Positions 1 to 5,466 are shown, numbered from the stretch's first letter. The stretch is DNA of 5,466 nt from JBHHYU01 sp046757725 (GCA_046757725.1 JBHHYU010000152.1:1-5466), one strand, 5' to 3'. The notes: generated by a model not told the origin, from the letters alone. Made by a program: numbers and translations.

Positions 1-206
1 TCGTCGCTGGCATCACCAGGCTCGGCTTGCCGGTTTCCACCTCCCAAGCAGTGATAGGTGGGGTTCTAGGGATTGGTCTTGCCCGGGGCATCCAGACCAT
101 CAGGATGCGTGTCATGTTGAACATCGCGTTGGGCTGGATCGCCACGCTGATCATTGCTGCTGCTCTAGCCCGGGTCATTCTACCCATCGTTACTGGGTTC
201 GCCTGA
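1..206 (+). CDS. PiT-family inorganic phosphate (anion) permease, C-terminal fragment
   Basis: This is the 3' end of a gene that begins left of the window. The reading frame starts with the codon at 3-5, and 67 residues are visible before TGA at 204-206. The fragment contains GLPVSTSQAVIGGVLGIGLA, which matches the conserved C-terminal half-repeat signature of PiT/PHO4 permeases (a GLPVST core followed by a glycine-rich membrane segment). A second hydrophobic helix follows (roughly NIALGWIATLIIAAALARVI), and the protein ends a few residues later, as PiT proteins commonly do. Family members are inner-membrane symporters that take up phosphate, or in some lineages sulfate, using the H+ or Na+ gradient. 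The gene is convergent with the minus-strand cluster and so is not part of it. Substrate within the family is inferred; family membership is fairly secure despite the truncation. Confidence 0.83.
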   Translation, partial: VAGITRLGLPVSTSQAVIGGVLGIGLARGIQTIRMRVMLNIALGWIATLIIAAALARVILPIVTGFA

Positions 207-244
207 TCCGGGCCTTCCGGGGACAGCTTATAAAGGAGGGAAAT

Positions 245-271
245 ATGAGAATCCCGCAAATAAGTTTGTAG
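245..271 (+). other. 8-codon mini-ORF behind a strong Shine-Dalgarno
   Basis: AAGGAGGG at 233-240 is a near-ideal ribosome binding site. It is followed 4 nt later by ATG (245-247) and then a stop after only eight codons (MRIPQISL, TAG at 269-271). It lies 38 bp after the permease stop codon, on the same strand. It may be a short regulatory peptide, the start of a gene whose remainder has been lost, or a chance match. No terminator-like hairpin with a T tract is visible in the surrounding convergent gap 207-297. Confidence 0.3.
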
Positions 272-297
272 CCGATCCCCCCGGACTGATCAACTTC

Positions 298-1821
298 TTA
301 CCTGCTCCTGTTTTTCTGGAGATGCTGCTTGAGGTAGCGGATATTTCCAGAGACAGCGTCCTTGATGGACTCTTCACCTATCTCCTCTGCTATCTTCAAA
401 GCCCGATCAAGGTAGTGCAAGGCCTTCTGGTAGTTACCCTGCTGTCCGTGGACCATCCCAATACTGTTGAGGGAGATAGCGACACCTGCCTGGTTGCCTA
501 TCTCTTTCTCTATATCGAGAGACTGCTGGTAGTGGTTGAGGGCTTCCCTGTAGTTTGTCCGCTCCTGGTAGATCTCACCGATGTTGTTGAGGACCGTGCC
601 GATAAGCCTCTTGTCGTCGAGCCTCTTGCCAATCTCCATAGATTGTTTAAAGTAATCCAATGCTTCCGCGTAGTTCCCCTGATTTTTATGAATGGTCCCT
701 ATGTTATTGAGGTTGCTGGCTACATTGTCTTGATCTCCCAGTTCCCGGGCAATCCCCAGGGATTGGGTATAGTAGGTGAGGGCCTCTGCGTAGTTGCCCT
801 GAGCAGAGCGCACCCCCCCGATGTTATTGAGGGTACTGGCTATACCCGCCTTATTCCCTAGCTCCCTCTCGATCTTTAGTGACTCTCGGAGGTGTCTGAG
901 GGCCTCTGCGTATTTGCCCCAATTTTGGTAAACCAAGGCGATCTCGTTGAGGCTCATTGCCGTATTGATCTGGTTCCCTGCTTGCCTCGAAATTTTCAAA
1001 GACCGGTTGTAGTACCCGAGAGCCTCGGCAAAATTTCCCTGGACCTCCTGGAGCGTCCCAAGATAGTTGAGGGCGTTGGTGATGAGGGTTTGGTCCCCTA
1101 TATCCTCACCTATCTTCAGAGATTGCTCGAAGCGACTGAGAGCCTTGGAGTAGTTTCCCTGCATCTCGTAGAGTGCTCCGATGTTGTTAAAGGTGGACGC
1201 GAGGATGGCCGAGTCTTTTATCTCCTGGGCGATTTTTAAAGACTGGTTGTAGTGCAGCAAGGCCTCGCGGTATTTGCTCTTAGCATGATAGATGGTCCCG
1301 ATGTTGTTGAGGCTCCTTGCGATCCCGGACCGGTTTTTCAATTCCTTCTCCAGCTTCAGAGACTGGTGGTAGTATCTCAGGGCCTCGTCGTAATTGCCCT
1401 GGATGCGGTGGCTTTCCCCCAGGTCGTTGAGCGTGGTAGAGGTGCCGGACTTGTCCCCCAGCTCCCTCTCTATCCCAAGCGCCCTCACGTAGTGCCGGGA
1501 GGCCTCCGCGTAGTTCGCCTGGGCCGTGTGAATATCTCCGATGCTCCTCAGGACCTTAGCCATCCTCTGCTTTTCACCGGCCTCTTCAGATGCGGTCAAC
1601 GCCCTCTCAAACTTTTCCAGAGCCTCCCGGTACTTCCCCTTCTGCCGTAGCGCCTTGCCCTCTGTAAACAACTGATCGGCATTCGGGGCTTCGCTGCCAG
1701 CGCCGCAAGATGCGTTAAGCAAGGCGAAGAGACAAAGGATAACGATCGCCTCCCCCGAGAAAGGTATGGTCTTTCTTCCCGTTTTACTCAGCTTTCTCAT
1801 GGGACCGCTCGGTGAAAGCAC
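298..1821 (-). CDS. Exported TPR-repeat protein (11 tandem 40-residue modules), possible lipoprotein
   Basis: A 507-residue protein. Residues 1-24 are basic and polar (RKLSK, GRK), residues 25-35 are a hydrophobic core (AIVILCLFALL), and Cys39 follows in LNASCG. This resembles a lipoprotein signal, but Asn at -3 is atypical, so a lipid anchor is uncertain. From residue 61 to 500 the protein is exactly eleven 40-residue modules. Each opens with a QGNYAEAL-like motif, continues with a SLKI..ELGD-like stretch and ends with LNNIG.... This matches the long-helix TPR type seen in LGN/GPSM proteins. Such arrays form a superhelical protein-binding scaffold. No catalytic domain (CHAT, kinase or similar) follows; only seven residues remain. 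The start is ambiguous: GTG at 1819-1821 has AAGGA on the minus strand (1825-1829) only 3 nt upstream, while ATG at 1798-1800 (residue 8) lacks a good ribosome site but gives an ordinary signal peptide. The gene lies 47 bp downstream of the permease and is probably co-transcribed. Its partner is unknown. Confidence 0.88.
   Translation of the reverse strand: MLSPSGPMRKLSKTGRKTIPFSGEAIVILCLFALLNASCGAGSEAPNADQLFTEGKALRQKGKYREALEKFERALTASEEAGEKQRMAKVLRSIGDIHTAQANYAEASRHYVRALGIERELGDKSGTSTTLNDLGESHRIQGNYDEALRYYHQSLKLEKELKNRSGIARSLNNIGTIYHAKSKYREALLHYNQSLKIAQEIKDSAILASTFNNIGALYEMQGNYSKALSRFEQSLKIGEDIGDQTLITNALNYLGTLQEVQGNFAEALGYYNRSLKISRQAGNQINTAMSLNEIALVYQNWGKYAEALRHLRESLKIERELGNKAGIASTLNNIGGVRSAQGNYAEALTYYTQSLGIARELGDQDNVASNLNNIGTIHKNQGNYAEALDYFKQSMEIGKRLDDKRLIGTVLNNIGEIYQERTNYREALNHYQQSLDIEKEIGNQAGVAISLNSIGMVHGQQGNYQKALHYLDRALKIAEEIGEESIKDAVSGNIRYLKQHLQKNRSR
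322..1641 (-). repeat. 11 x 120-bp in-frame TPR-coding tandem repeat
   Basis: The coding sequence for TPR residues 61-500 has an exact 120-bp period over 1320 bp. On the plus strand the repeat shows as a recurring 'gtagttgccctg'-like string at each module boundary (for example near 790, 1150 and 1390). The modules have diverged in sequence: modules 8 and 9 share about half their residues. None differs in length. The first module (KGKYREAL) and the last (QGNYQKAL, ending in KQH) are the most degenerate at their outer edges, as is usual for repeat-array caps. Confidence 0.9.
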
Positions 1822-1868
1822 CTGTCCTTATTTCAGTTCAAGTCAGGGTAGGTTTGAGGGGGTGCGAT

Positions 1869-3620
1869 TTACTCTGTCTCCAGCCTTGCATATCTCATGG
1901 CCACAATGACCAGGCACGTGGAGAATACAGATACCAGCACCCCTAGCGCAGCGACTGTGCCGAAGAAGCCATCCGAGTATAGCCAGAAGAGCAACGGCCC
2001 GATCGGCTCGTTCTCTGCGCTGGAGAGGAACAGCGAGGCGCTGAACTCTCGCATAAAGATCGTGACCAAAAGGATCCAACCCGCCAATATACCAGGGCGC
2101 ATCAGGGGGATAAGAATCCGTCGAAAGGTCGCTACGAATCCTGCCCCGCATGCCACGGAGGCCTCTTCCAACTCGCTATGGATCTGAATGATAGTACTGG
2201 TTACAAACCGGAGCGCAAAAGGGAGAAAACGGGTGACGTAAGCGATCCCGATAATCCAGAGCGTATTGTAAATGGGAAGAGGAAATTTTACGTACGCCCA
2301 GAGAAGACCCAGTGCCAGGACGGTTCCAGGAAAGGCCCACGGGAGAAAAACTAGCCCCTCCAAGATGCCCCTGCCGGCAATCTTGGTCTTGACCGTAAGG
2401 TAGGCGATGCAAGAGGCAAAAAAGATGCAAGCTGTAGCACCGAAGATCGCCAGGCGGACGCTAGCCCAGATCGACTTGATAACCCGTTCCTGATAATAGA
2501 GGTCCGCCCAGTGCTTGACGGTCAAAGTCTGAAACAACTCCCAGCCGGGAGTATGGTAGTAGGGAAGGAAAGAGATCAGAATGAGAGTCAGAAGAGGTAC
2601 GACCACCATGACAGACAACATCGCCAGCGCCACGCCCGACGCCACGCCTTTCCACTTGCCCAGGTCAATGCTGTGGGGCCGAAACCCCTTACCCGTGACG
2701 GTTGTATACCGCTCCACCCGTGAGGTCATGCGTCGGTAAACGGCCACAAATATCAAGGCGATAAAGAGAAGCCCCACTCCATAAGTAGCCGCCAGGTTAT
2801 CGTTTGACGGGAAGGATTCGAGCGCCTCGCGATAGATCCTGGTCGTGAAGACCTCGATCCCGGCGGGAAGCGCAATGATCGCAGGGGTATCGAAGCTCTC
2901 CATTGCCCTGACAAAATTCAGTGTCCATGCCGCCAGGATGGCCGGCCGCATGAGCGGGAACGTGATCCTCCACGTAAGCCCGACCTCGGTGGAGCCTAAT
3001 GTCTTGGCAGATTCCTCGAGCGCCGGGTCCATGCTCTTTAGAGCCGCCGCAATAATGAGGAAGGCCAGGGGAGCCGTGACCATCCCTTCCACCCAGATGA
3101 GACCGGTCATGGAGTAAATATTAAAGGGCTTGACCCCGAATACGTTGTTACAAACAACGTTGATTATGCCGTTCGTGGGATTCAGCAGGAGTACCCAGGA
3201 CATGGAGACCAGCAAGGCCGGCACGACGTTTGGAAGAATGGCGGTAAGCTCAAAGAGGCCTCGAAAGCGTGCATTGCTCCTGATTGCTATCCAGGCCAGG
3301 GTCATGGCTAAAACGATCGAGAACGTCGCGGAACCGAAGGCGAAGAAGAGTGAGTTCAGAAGCAAGCCCCCGGCTTCTCCGGGATCTTCCACGTAGGCCT
3401 CGTAATAGTTCCCCAGGGTGAGACTTCCGGCAACCCCGATAGGTTCGTCCCTGAGGCTTCCGAAAAACAGGAAAAAGGTCGGGTAGAGACTCAGATAGGC
3501 GAGAATCCCTGCCACCACGACGAAAAAGAAGTTGACCGGCCTGGAGATCCAACTCACGATCCCCATGAGAGTCTCGGAGGCAGGGATTGCCCGCGGCAGT
3601 GAGATGGTGTCGTTACTCAC
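1869..3620 (-). CDS. ABC importer permease, FbpB-like fused two-domain inner-membrane protein
   Basis: A 583-residue, very hydrophobic protein made of two homologous permease (BPD_transp_1) halves. Each half has one cytoplasmic EAA loop, the docking site for the ATPase: LEESAKTLG...PLMRP at residues 201-226 and LEEASVACG...PLMRP at 484-509. The shared PLMRP.ILA ending shows the internal duplication. Hydrophobic segments are visible near residues 30-52, 87-112, 122-145, 175-195, 225-245 and 278-296 in the first half, and near 325-350, 385-410, 420-445, 450-470, 508-530 and 553-577 in the second. This suits about 12 helices. Length and layout fit COG1178-type permeases (FbpB/ThiP-like), which serve ferric iron, thiamine, phosphonate and other ligands, so the substrate is not determined. 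The GTG start at 3618-3620 lies 14 bp after the binding-protein stop and has no clear ribosome site, so translational coupling is likely. ATG at 3564-3566 (residue 19) is an alternative. No ATPase gene accompanies it. Confidence 0.93.
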   Translation of the reverse strand: MSNDTISLPRAIPASETLMGIVSWISRPVNFFFVVVAGILAYLSLYPTFFLFFGSLRDEPIGVAGSLTLGNYYEAYVEDPGEAGGLLLNSLFFAFGSATFSIVLAMTLAWIAIRSNARFRGLFELTAILPNVVPALLVSMSWVLLLNPTNGIINVVCNNVFGVKPFNIYSMTGLIWVEGMVTAPLAFLIIAAALKSMDPALEESAKTLGSTEVGLTWRITFPLMRPAILAAWTLNFVRAMESFDTPAIIALPAGIEVFTTRIYREALESFPSNDNLAATYGVGLLFIALIFVAVYRRMTSRVERYTTVTGKGFRPHSIDLGKWKGVASGVALAMLSVMVVVPLLTLILISFLPYYHTPGWELFQTLTVKHWADLYYQERVIKSIWASVRLAIFGATACIFFASCIAYLTVKTKIAGRGILEGLVFLPWAFPGTVLALGLLWAYVKFPLPIYNTLWIIGIAYVTRFLPFALRFVTSTIIQIHSELEEASVACGAGFVATFRRILIPLMRPGILAGWILLVTIFMREFSASLFLSSAENEPIGPLLFWLYSDGFFGTVAALGVLVSVFSTCLVIVAMRYARLETE

Positions 3621-3634
3621 AGCGCTATTATAAA

Positions 3635-4672
3635 TTATTTCTTAAAGATCTTTCCATATTTCTTCTTGAGCTTCTTGTAGTCTTTCTTGCTCCTGCTGAC
3701 CTCTTCAATGTACTTGATCTTGTCCGAGTCCTTCAAGGGCGGGTAAACTCCCGGTCTGTTCACAAACTCACCGAATTTGGCCATGATATTCATGCTTTCT
3801 TTGCTGTACCAATGATCTATCCAGAGTTTGGCAGCGCTCGGGTGCGGCGCCTTTGCACTGAGGGCAATATAATGGGAATCCCCCATGTAAACGGGAAGCC
3901 TCACATAATCCAATGGTGCCCCATCTTTGCCTAGAATATAGGTGAACTTGATGTAGGTGAGGCCCAGATGCGCCTCTCCCGCGGCAATGGCCTTCGAGGT
4001 GGGATTCATGGACTTCAGCATCCTGGGCTTCAAGGCCGCCAGCTTCTTGACATACTCGTCTTCTTTTTCCTTGCTGCCCAGGACTAGGTGCAGACTGGCG
4101 AGCCACTTAGCCGTAGAGGTGTGCCCCGCCGGATTGGGAATGGTCAGCCTTCCTTTCCACTTCGGATCCACGAAATCCAAGTAAGACTTGGGCGCATCCG
4201 CCGGATTGAGATATTTGGTATTATACATGAAACCGACAACGACCTTTCTGTAGCTGGGGCTGAAAAACGGATGGTGGTACTGCTTCTCAAAGTACTTGCC
4301 CACAGGAGTTTGGTATTTAGTAAACATCCCGTCCTTTCTCATAATGTTCATGGGGTCATTGCTGGTAAAGAATACATCCCAGGTCACTTTATTAGCGCGG
4401 AACTCGCTCATCGCCTTCTTCATGATGGCTGTAGTCGAGCCCCTCCAGTAGAAGGTCTTGATTCCCGGATACTTCTTTTCAAAGGTCCCCTGGATTAGCT
4501 TAACGGCTTTCTTGCACAGAGAACCGAAGACCGAGACCTTTCCCTCTTTCTTGGCGGCCGCGATCAATCCCTTGCTTTGGGCATGGGCCAGACTGCCTGA
4601 AAGGAAAAAGGTTAGGCTCAGGAACAACAATCCTACAAGAATTCCCTCATATCTCCGTTTAGAACAGACCAT
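3635..4672 (-). CDS. ABC importer periplasmic substrate-binding protein (family 1, COG1840-like)
   Basis: A 345-residue protein with a classical signal peptide: basic KRR at 5-7, a hydrophobic core at about 11-25, and AHA|Q cleavage after residue 31. The mature part has family landmarks: LIAAAKKEGKVSVFGS at about 36-51, DVFFTSND at 99-106, and DFVDPKWKGRL at 166-176, followed by IPNPAG. The C-terminal lobe helix has SAAKLWIDHWYSKE at about 279-292. These match COG1840 (AfuA/FbpA-type) binding proteins with the type 2 periplasmic fold. The protein should capture a small solute in the periplasm and deliver it to the downstream permease. The NVSG-like stretch common in ferric-binding members is replaced by MGDSHYIALS (263-272), so iron should not be assumed. 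The last 20 residues contain ten lysines, an unusual basic tail. ATG at 4670-4672 is preceded by a purine-rich AAAGGGGGA on the minus strand, about 7 nt upstream. It is the first gene of the minus-strand cluster. Confidence 0.92.
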   Translation of the reverse strand: MVCSKRRYEGILVGLLFLSLTFFLSGSLAHAQSKGLIAAAKKEGKVSVFGSLCKKAVKLIQGTFEKKYPGIKTFYWRGSTTAIMKKAMSEFRANKVTWDVFFTSNDPMNIMRKDGMFTKYQTPVGKYFEKQYHHPFFSPSYRKVVVGFMYNTKYLNPADAPKSYLDFVDPKWKGRLTIPNPAGHTSTAKWLASLHLVLGSKEKEDEYVKKLAALKPRMLKSMNPTSKAIAAGEAHLGLTYIKFTYILGKDGAPLDYVRLPVYMGDSHYIALSAKAPHPSAAKLWIDHWYSKESMNIMAKFGEFVNRPGVYPPLKDSDKIKYIEEVSRSKKDYKKLKKKYGKIFKK

Positions 4673-4718
4673 GTTTCAGTCCCCCTTTCTTGGAGCTTCA
4701 GCTAAGATTAGAAGGCAG

Positions 4719-4746
4719 CCTATAATAGTGCAATTTCCCGTGTCAA
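4719..4746 (-). promoter_or_regulatory. Sigma70-like promoter for the binding protein-permease-TPR cluster
   Basis: On the minus strand a perfect TTGACA (plus-strand tgtcaa at 4741-4746) is followed by a 16-nt spacer and TATAGG (plus-strand 4719-4724). TATAGG matches the -10 consensus at four of six positions and lacks the final T. Transcription would start near 4711-4713 and leave a leader of about 40 nt before the ATG at 4672. Position and the complete -35 support the call; the weak -10 is the main doubt. Confidence 0.5.
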
Positions 4747-4818
4747 GCTGTTTTTCTCCGTCGGTTAGCCGCCAAGGCCCTTCACATTTCATCAACGGCT
4801 GACGCAAGGCCTCTGTCT

Positions 4819-5049
4819 TCAACGTGGGAGACGAACAGAAAACCGTTCGGGTAGACGATCTGTATATAGACTCCCCGCAGTTCCAAGTCTTTCAACCGTC
4901 CACTGATGCCGTACGGCTCTTATCGGTGAGAGCAGACGCCTAAAAAAAGCTTGATGCCCGTCAAGCAGTTTTACTAGAGCTTGACTCCAATCGCTAAATT
5001 TGAAAATATCCTTGCCAGCCTCACTTAACAATGCAGACTCTGACACCAT
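4819..5049 (-). CDS. Doubtful small ORF, 76 codons, hypothetical
   Basis: An open frame from ATG (5047-5049) to TGA (4819-4821) in the divergent spacer. The protein begins MVSESALLSEAGKDIFKFSD, is mixed in composition and ends rich in Arg and Leu. It has no signal peptide, no membrane helix and no motif that I know. The nearest ribosome-site-like string upstream is only AGG in ATAGGTTATTT. A hairpin with a T7 tract (4942-4966) lies inside the frame and would be expected to stop transcription halfway through. This argues that the frame is either chance or a decayed gene. An open frame of this length can easily arise by chance at this base composition. Confidence 0.2.
   Translation of the reverse strand: MVSESALLSEAGKDIFKFSDWSQALVKLLDGHQAFFRRLLSPIRAVRHQWTVERLGTAGSLYTDRLPERFSVRLPR
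4942..4966 (-). terminator. Intrinsic terminator-like hairpin reading leftward
   Basis: Read on the minus strand, GCTTGA (4966-4961) and TCAAGC (4954-4949) form a perfect 6-bp stem with a 6-nt loop CGGGCA, followed immediately by seven T residues (4948-4942). In the plus direction the same hairpin is followed only by AGTTTTAC, so the leftward reading is favoured. The stem is short, with three G-C pairs out of six. No established gene ends here, so it would end either a small RNA started near 5057 or readthrough from the right. It would also insulate the importer promoter at 4719-4746. Confidence 0.5.
4960..4985. repeat. Inverted repeat GTCAAGC-N12-GCTTGAC
   Basis: GTCAAGC at 4960-4966 and GCTTGAC at 4979-4985 are perfect 7-bp inverted arms with a 12-bp spacer. 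The left arm is also one side of the neighbouring terminator-like hairpin, so the two structures cannot form together in RNA. A further GTCAAGC lies at 4742-4748, over the -35 box of the importer promoter. The repeat could be an operator or an antiterminator-like alternative fold; neither is established. Confidence 0.45.
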
Positions 5050-5063
5050 AAATAACCTATTTT

Positions 5064-5092
5064 ATTTTAAAAAAAGGATTGCGCATGGACAA
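5064..5092 (-). promoter_or_regulatory. Candidate leftward promoter overlapping the start of the plus-strand gene
   Basis: On the minus strand TTGTCC (plus-strand ggacaa, 5087-5092) is separated by 17 nt from TAAAAT (plus-strand attTTA, 5064-5069). They match consensus at four and five of six positions. The tract is AT-rich, which makes chance -10 matches common. The -35 falls inside the first codons of the gene at 5085, so leftward transcription and expression of that gene could interfere with each other. No comparably good rightward promoter was found in the same tract, although one must lie nearby or further upstream. Confidence 0.3.
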
Positions 5093-5466
5093 ACTGCTTC
5101 TCACTATCGCGTGTGGCGACTATGACAGGACTAAAGCGCTCCAGGACGGTACGGTCCAGCCGGAAGGAATTCGACTCAACTATATTCCCTTACAGCCGGA
5201 GGAGATTTTCTGGCGCATGTGCAACCACCAAGAATTTGACGCCTCGGAAATGTCGCTGTCGAACTACATAACCATGTTGAGCCGGGGCAATTGTCCCTTT
5301 ACAGCCATCCCCGTATTTCCATCACGCTTTTTCCGACACTCCTGTATCTTTATTAATGTCGGATCGGGCATCCAGAAACCGGAAGATCTCAAGGGCAAGA
5401 AGGTGGGTGTGGCCGAGTATGCCATGACTGCGGCGGTTTGGGTCCGCGGCTTTCTCCAGGACGACT
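5085..5466 (+). CDS. 4,5-dihydroxyphthalate decarboxylase-like / NMT1-like protein, N-terminal part
   Basis: The frame is open from ATG at 5085 to the right edge, giving 127 residues of a protein that usually has a little over 300. AAGGA at 5074-5078 with a 6-nt spacer gives a good ribosome site and supports this start. Recognisable blocks are TIACGDYDRTKAL (7-19), PEGIRLNYI (26-34), EFDASEMSLSNY (50-61), AIPVFPSRFFRHS (74-86) and EDLKGKKVGVAEY (100-112), then MTAAVWVRGFL. These fit the family annotated as 4,5-dihydroxyphthalate decarboxylase (Pht5-like), which shares the type 2 periplasmic-binding fold. No signal peptide is present, so the product is probably cytoplasmic. Few members of this broad family have been tested as decarboxylases, so the reaction here is unproven. 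The gene is divergent from the importer cluster. Confidence 0.83.
   Translation, partial: MDKLLLTIACGDYDRTKALQDGTVQPEGIRLNYIPLQPEEIFWRMCNHQEFDASEMSLSNYITMLSRGNCPFTAIPVFPSRFFRHSCIFINVGSGIQKPEDLKGKKVGVAEYAMTAAVWVRGFLQDD

Larger units (their letters stand above)
4942..5057 (-). ncRNA. Putative small RNA of about 115 nt (hypothetical)
   Basis: The call rests on a promoter-like pair on the minus strand (-35 TTGTCC and -10 TAAAAT, 17-nt spacer, 5064-5092) and a hairpin plus T7 tract ending at 4942. Together they would give a transcript from about 5057 to 4942. I recognise no known RNA family. The transcript could equally be a leader or a short mRNA for the doubtful ORF that starts at 5049. The boundaries are inferred only from these signals. 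Confidence 0.25.
4673..5084. other. Divergent intergenic region, 412 bp
   Basis: This stretch separates the minus-strand importer cluster from the plus-strand gene at 5085. It contains the importer promoter, a minus-strand terminator-like hairpin (4942-4966), several copies of GCTTGAC/GTCAAGC, a 10-bp perfect palindrome GCCGTACGGC at 4908-4917, and an AT-rich tract at 5047-5075 immediately before the plus-strand gene. A 76-codon minus-strand open frame (4819-5049) lies within it, but I do not recognise it. Between about 4750 and 4900 I see no other distinct signal. Confidence 0.7.

Noticed and set aside
207..297. Terminator between the convergent phosphate permease and TPR gene
   Set aside because: TCCGGGG near 217-223 can pair with CCCCGGA near 280-286, but the loop is about 55 nt and no T tract follows in either direction.
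322..1641. CRISPR or noncoding satellite array
   Set aside because: The 120-bp period is in frame, encodes TPR helices throughout, and has no identical repeats alternating with unique spacers.
322..1650. Three long plus-strand open frames (322-861, 892-1239, 1252-1650) with repetitive Val/Leu-rich products
   Set aside because: They are antisense to the TPR array, and their repetitiveness simply mirrors its 120-bp period. They have no ribosome sites or recognisable domains.
3635..4672. Calling the binding protein a ferric iron-binding FbpA
   Set aside because: The overall family fits, but the characteristic stretch near the C-terminal lobe is different and no ATPase or iron-related neighbour supports iron as the ligand.
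1843..4802. Numerous other open frames on both strands across the permease and binding-protein genes
   Set aside because: They overlap two genes with clear homology and good coding features. Their products are low in recognisable motifs, so they are shadows.
4908..4917. Palindrome GCCGTACGGC as an operator
   Set aside because: It is a single 10-bp palindrome that is not adjacent to a -35/-10 pair and has no second copy seen, so it is compatible with chance.

Overview
The window looks like a bacterial chromosome segment of moderate GC content. It carries transport and solute-binding genes typical of metabolically versatile soil, sediment or groundwater bacteria. The mix is a family-1 (COG1840-type) solute-binding protein with a fused FbpB-like permease, a PiT-type phosphate permease and a 4,5-dihydroxyphthalate-decarboxylase-like protein. 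This recalls Desulfobacterota, NC10, Rokubacteria or Tectomicrobia-like genomes, but that placement is a weak inference because no marker gene is present.

Layout. Positions 1-206 (+) hold the last 67 codons of a PiT-family anion/phosphate permease. After a 91-bp convergent gap, which contains a tiny ORF behind a strong Shine-Dalgarno sequence, comes a three-gene cluster on the minus strand. In transcription order it is a secreted substrate-binding protein (4672-3635), a two-domain ABC permease (3620-1869, 14 bp downstream) and an exported, possibly lipid-anchored TPR protein (1821-298, 47 bp downstream). A sigma70-like promoter with a perfect -35 box (4719-4746) is suitably placed to drive the cluster. 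Positions 4673-5084 are a 412-bp divergent intergenic region. From 5085 (+) a gene of the 4,5-dihydroxyphthalate decarboxylase / NMT1-like family runs off the right edge.

How the genes may work together. The binding protein and permease form the periplasmic and membrane parts of an importer, but no ATP-binding subunit is encoded in the window. The place where one might be expected downstream is taken by the TPR protein. The ATPase must be elsewhere, perhaps shared. The TPR protein is very regular: eleven consecutive 40-residue modules with no insertion or deletion, resembling LGN/GPSM-type TPRs, and no attached catalytic domain. The transported substrate cannot be read from the sequence.

The least expected structure is in the divergent intergenic region. 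On the minus strand, a candidate promoter (5064-5092) and a hairpin followed by seven T residues (4942-4966) could delimit a small RNA of about 115 nt. A third copy of the hairpin arm next to it could form an alternative structure. This is a hypothesis from sequence alone.
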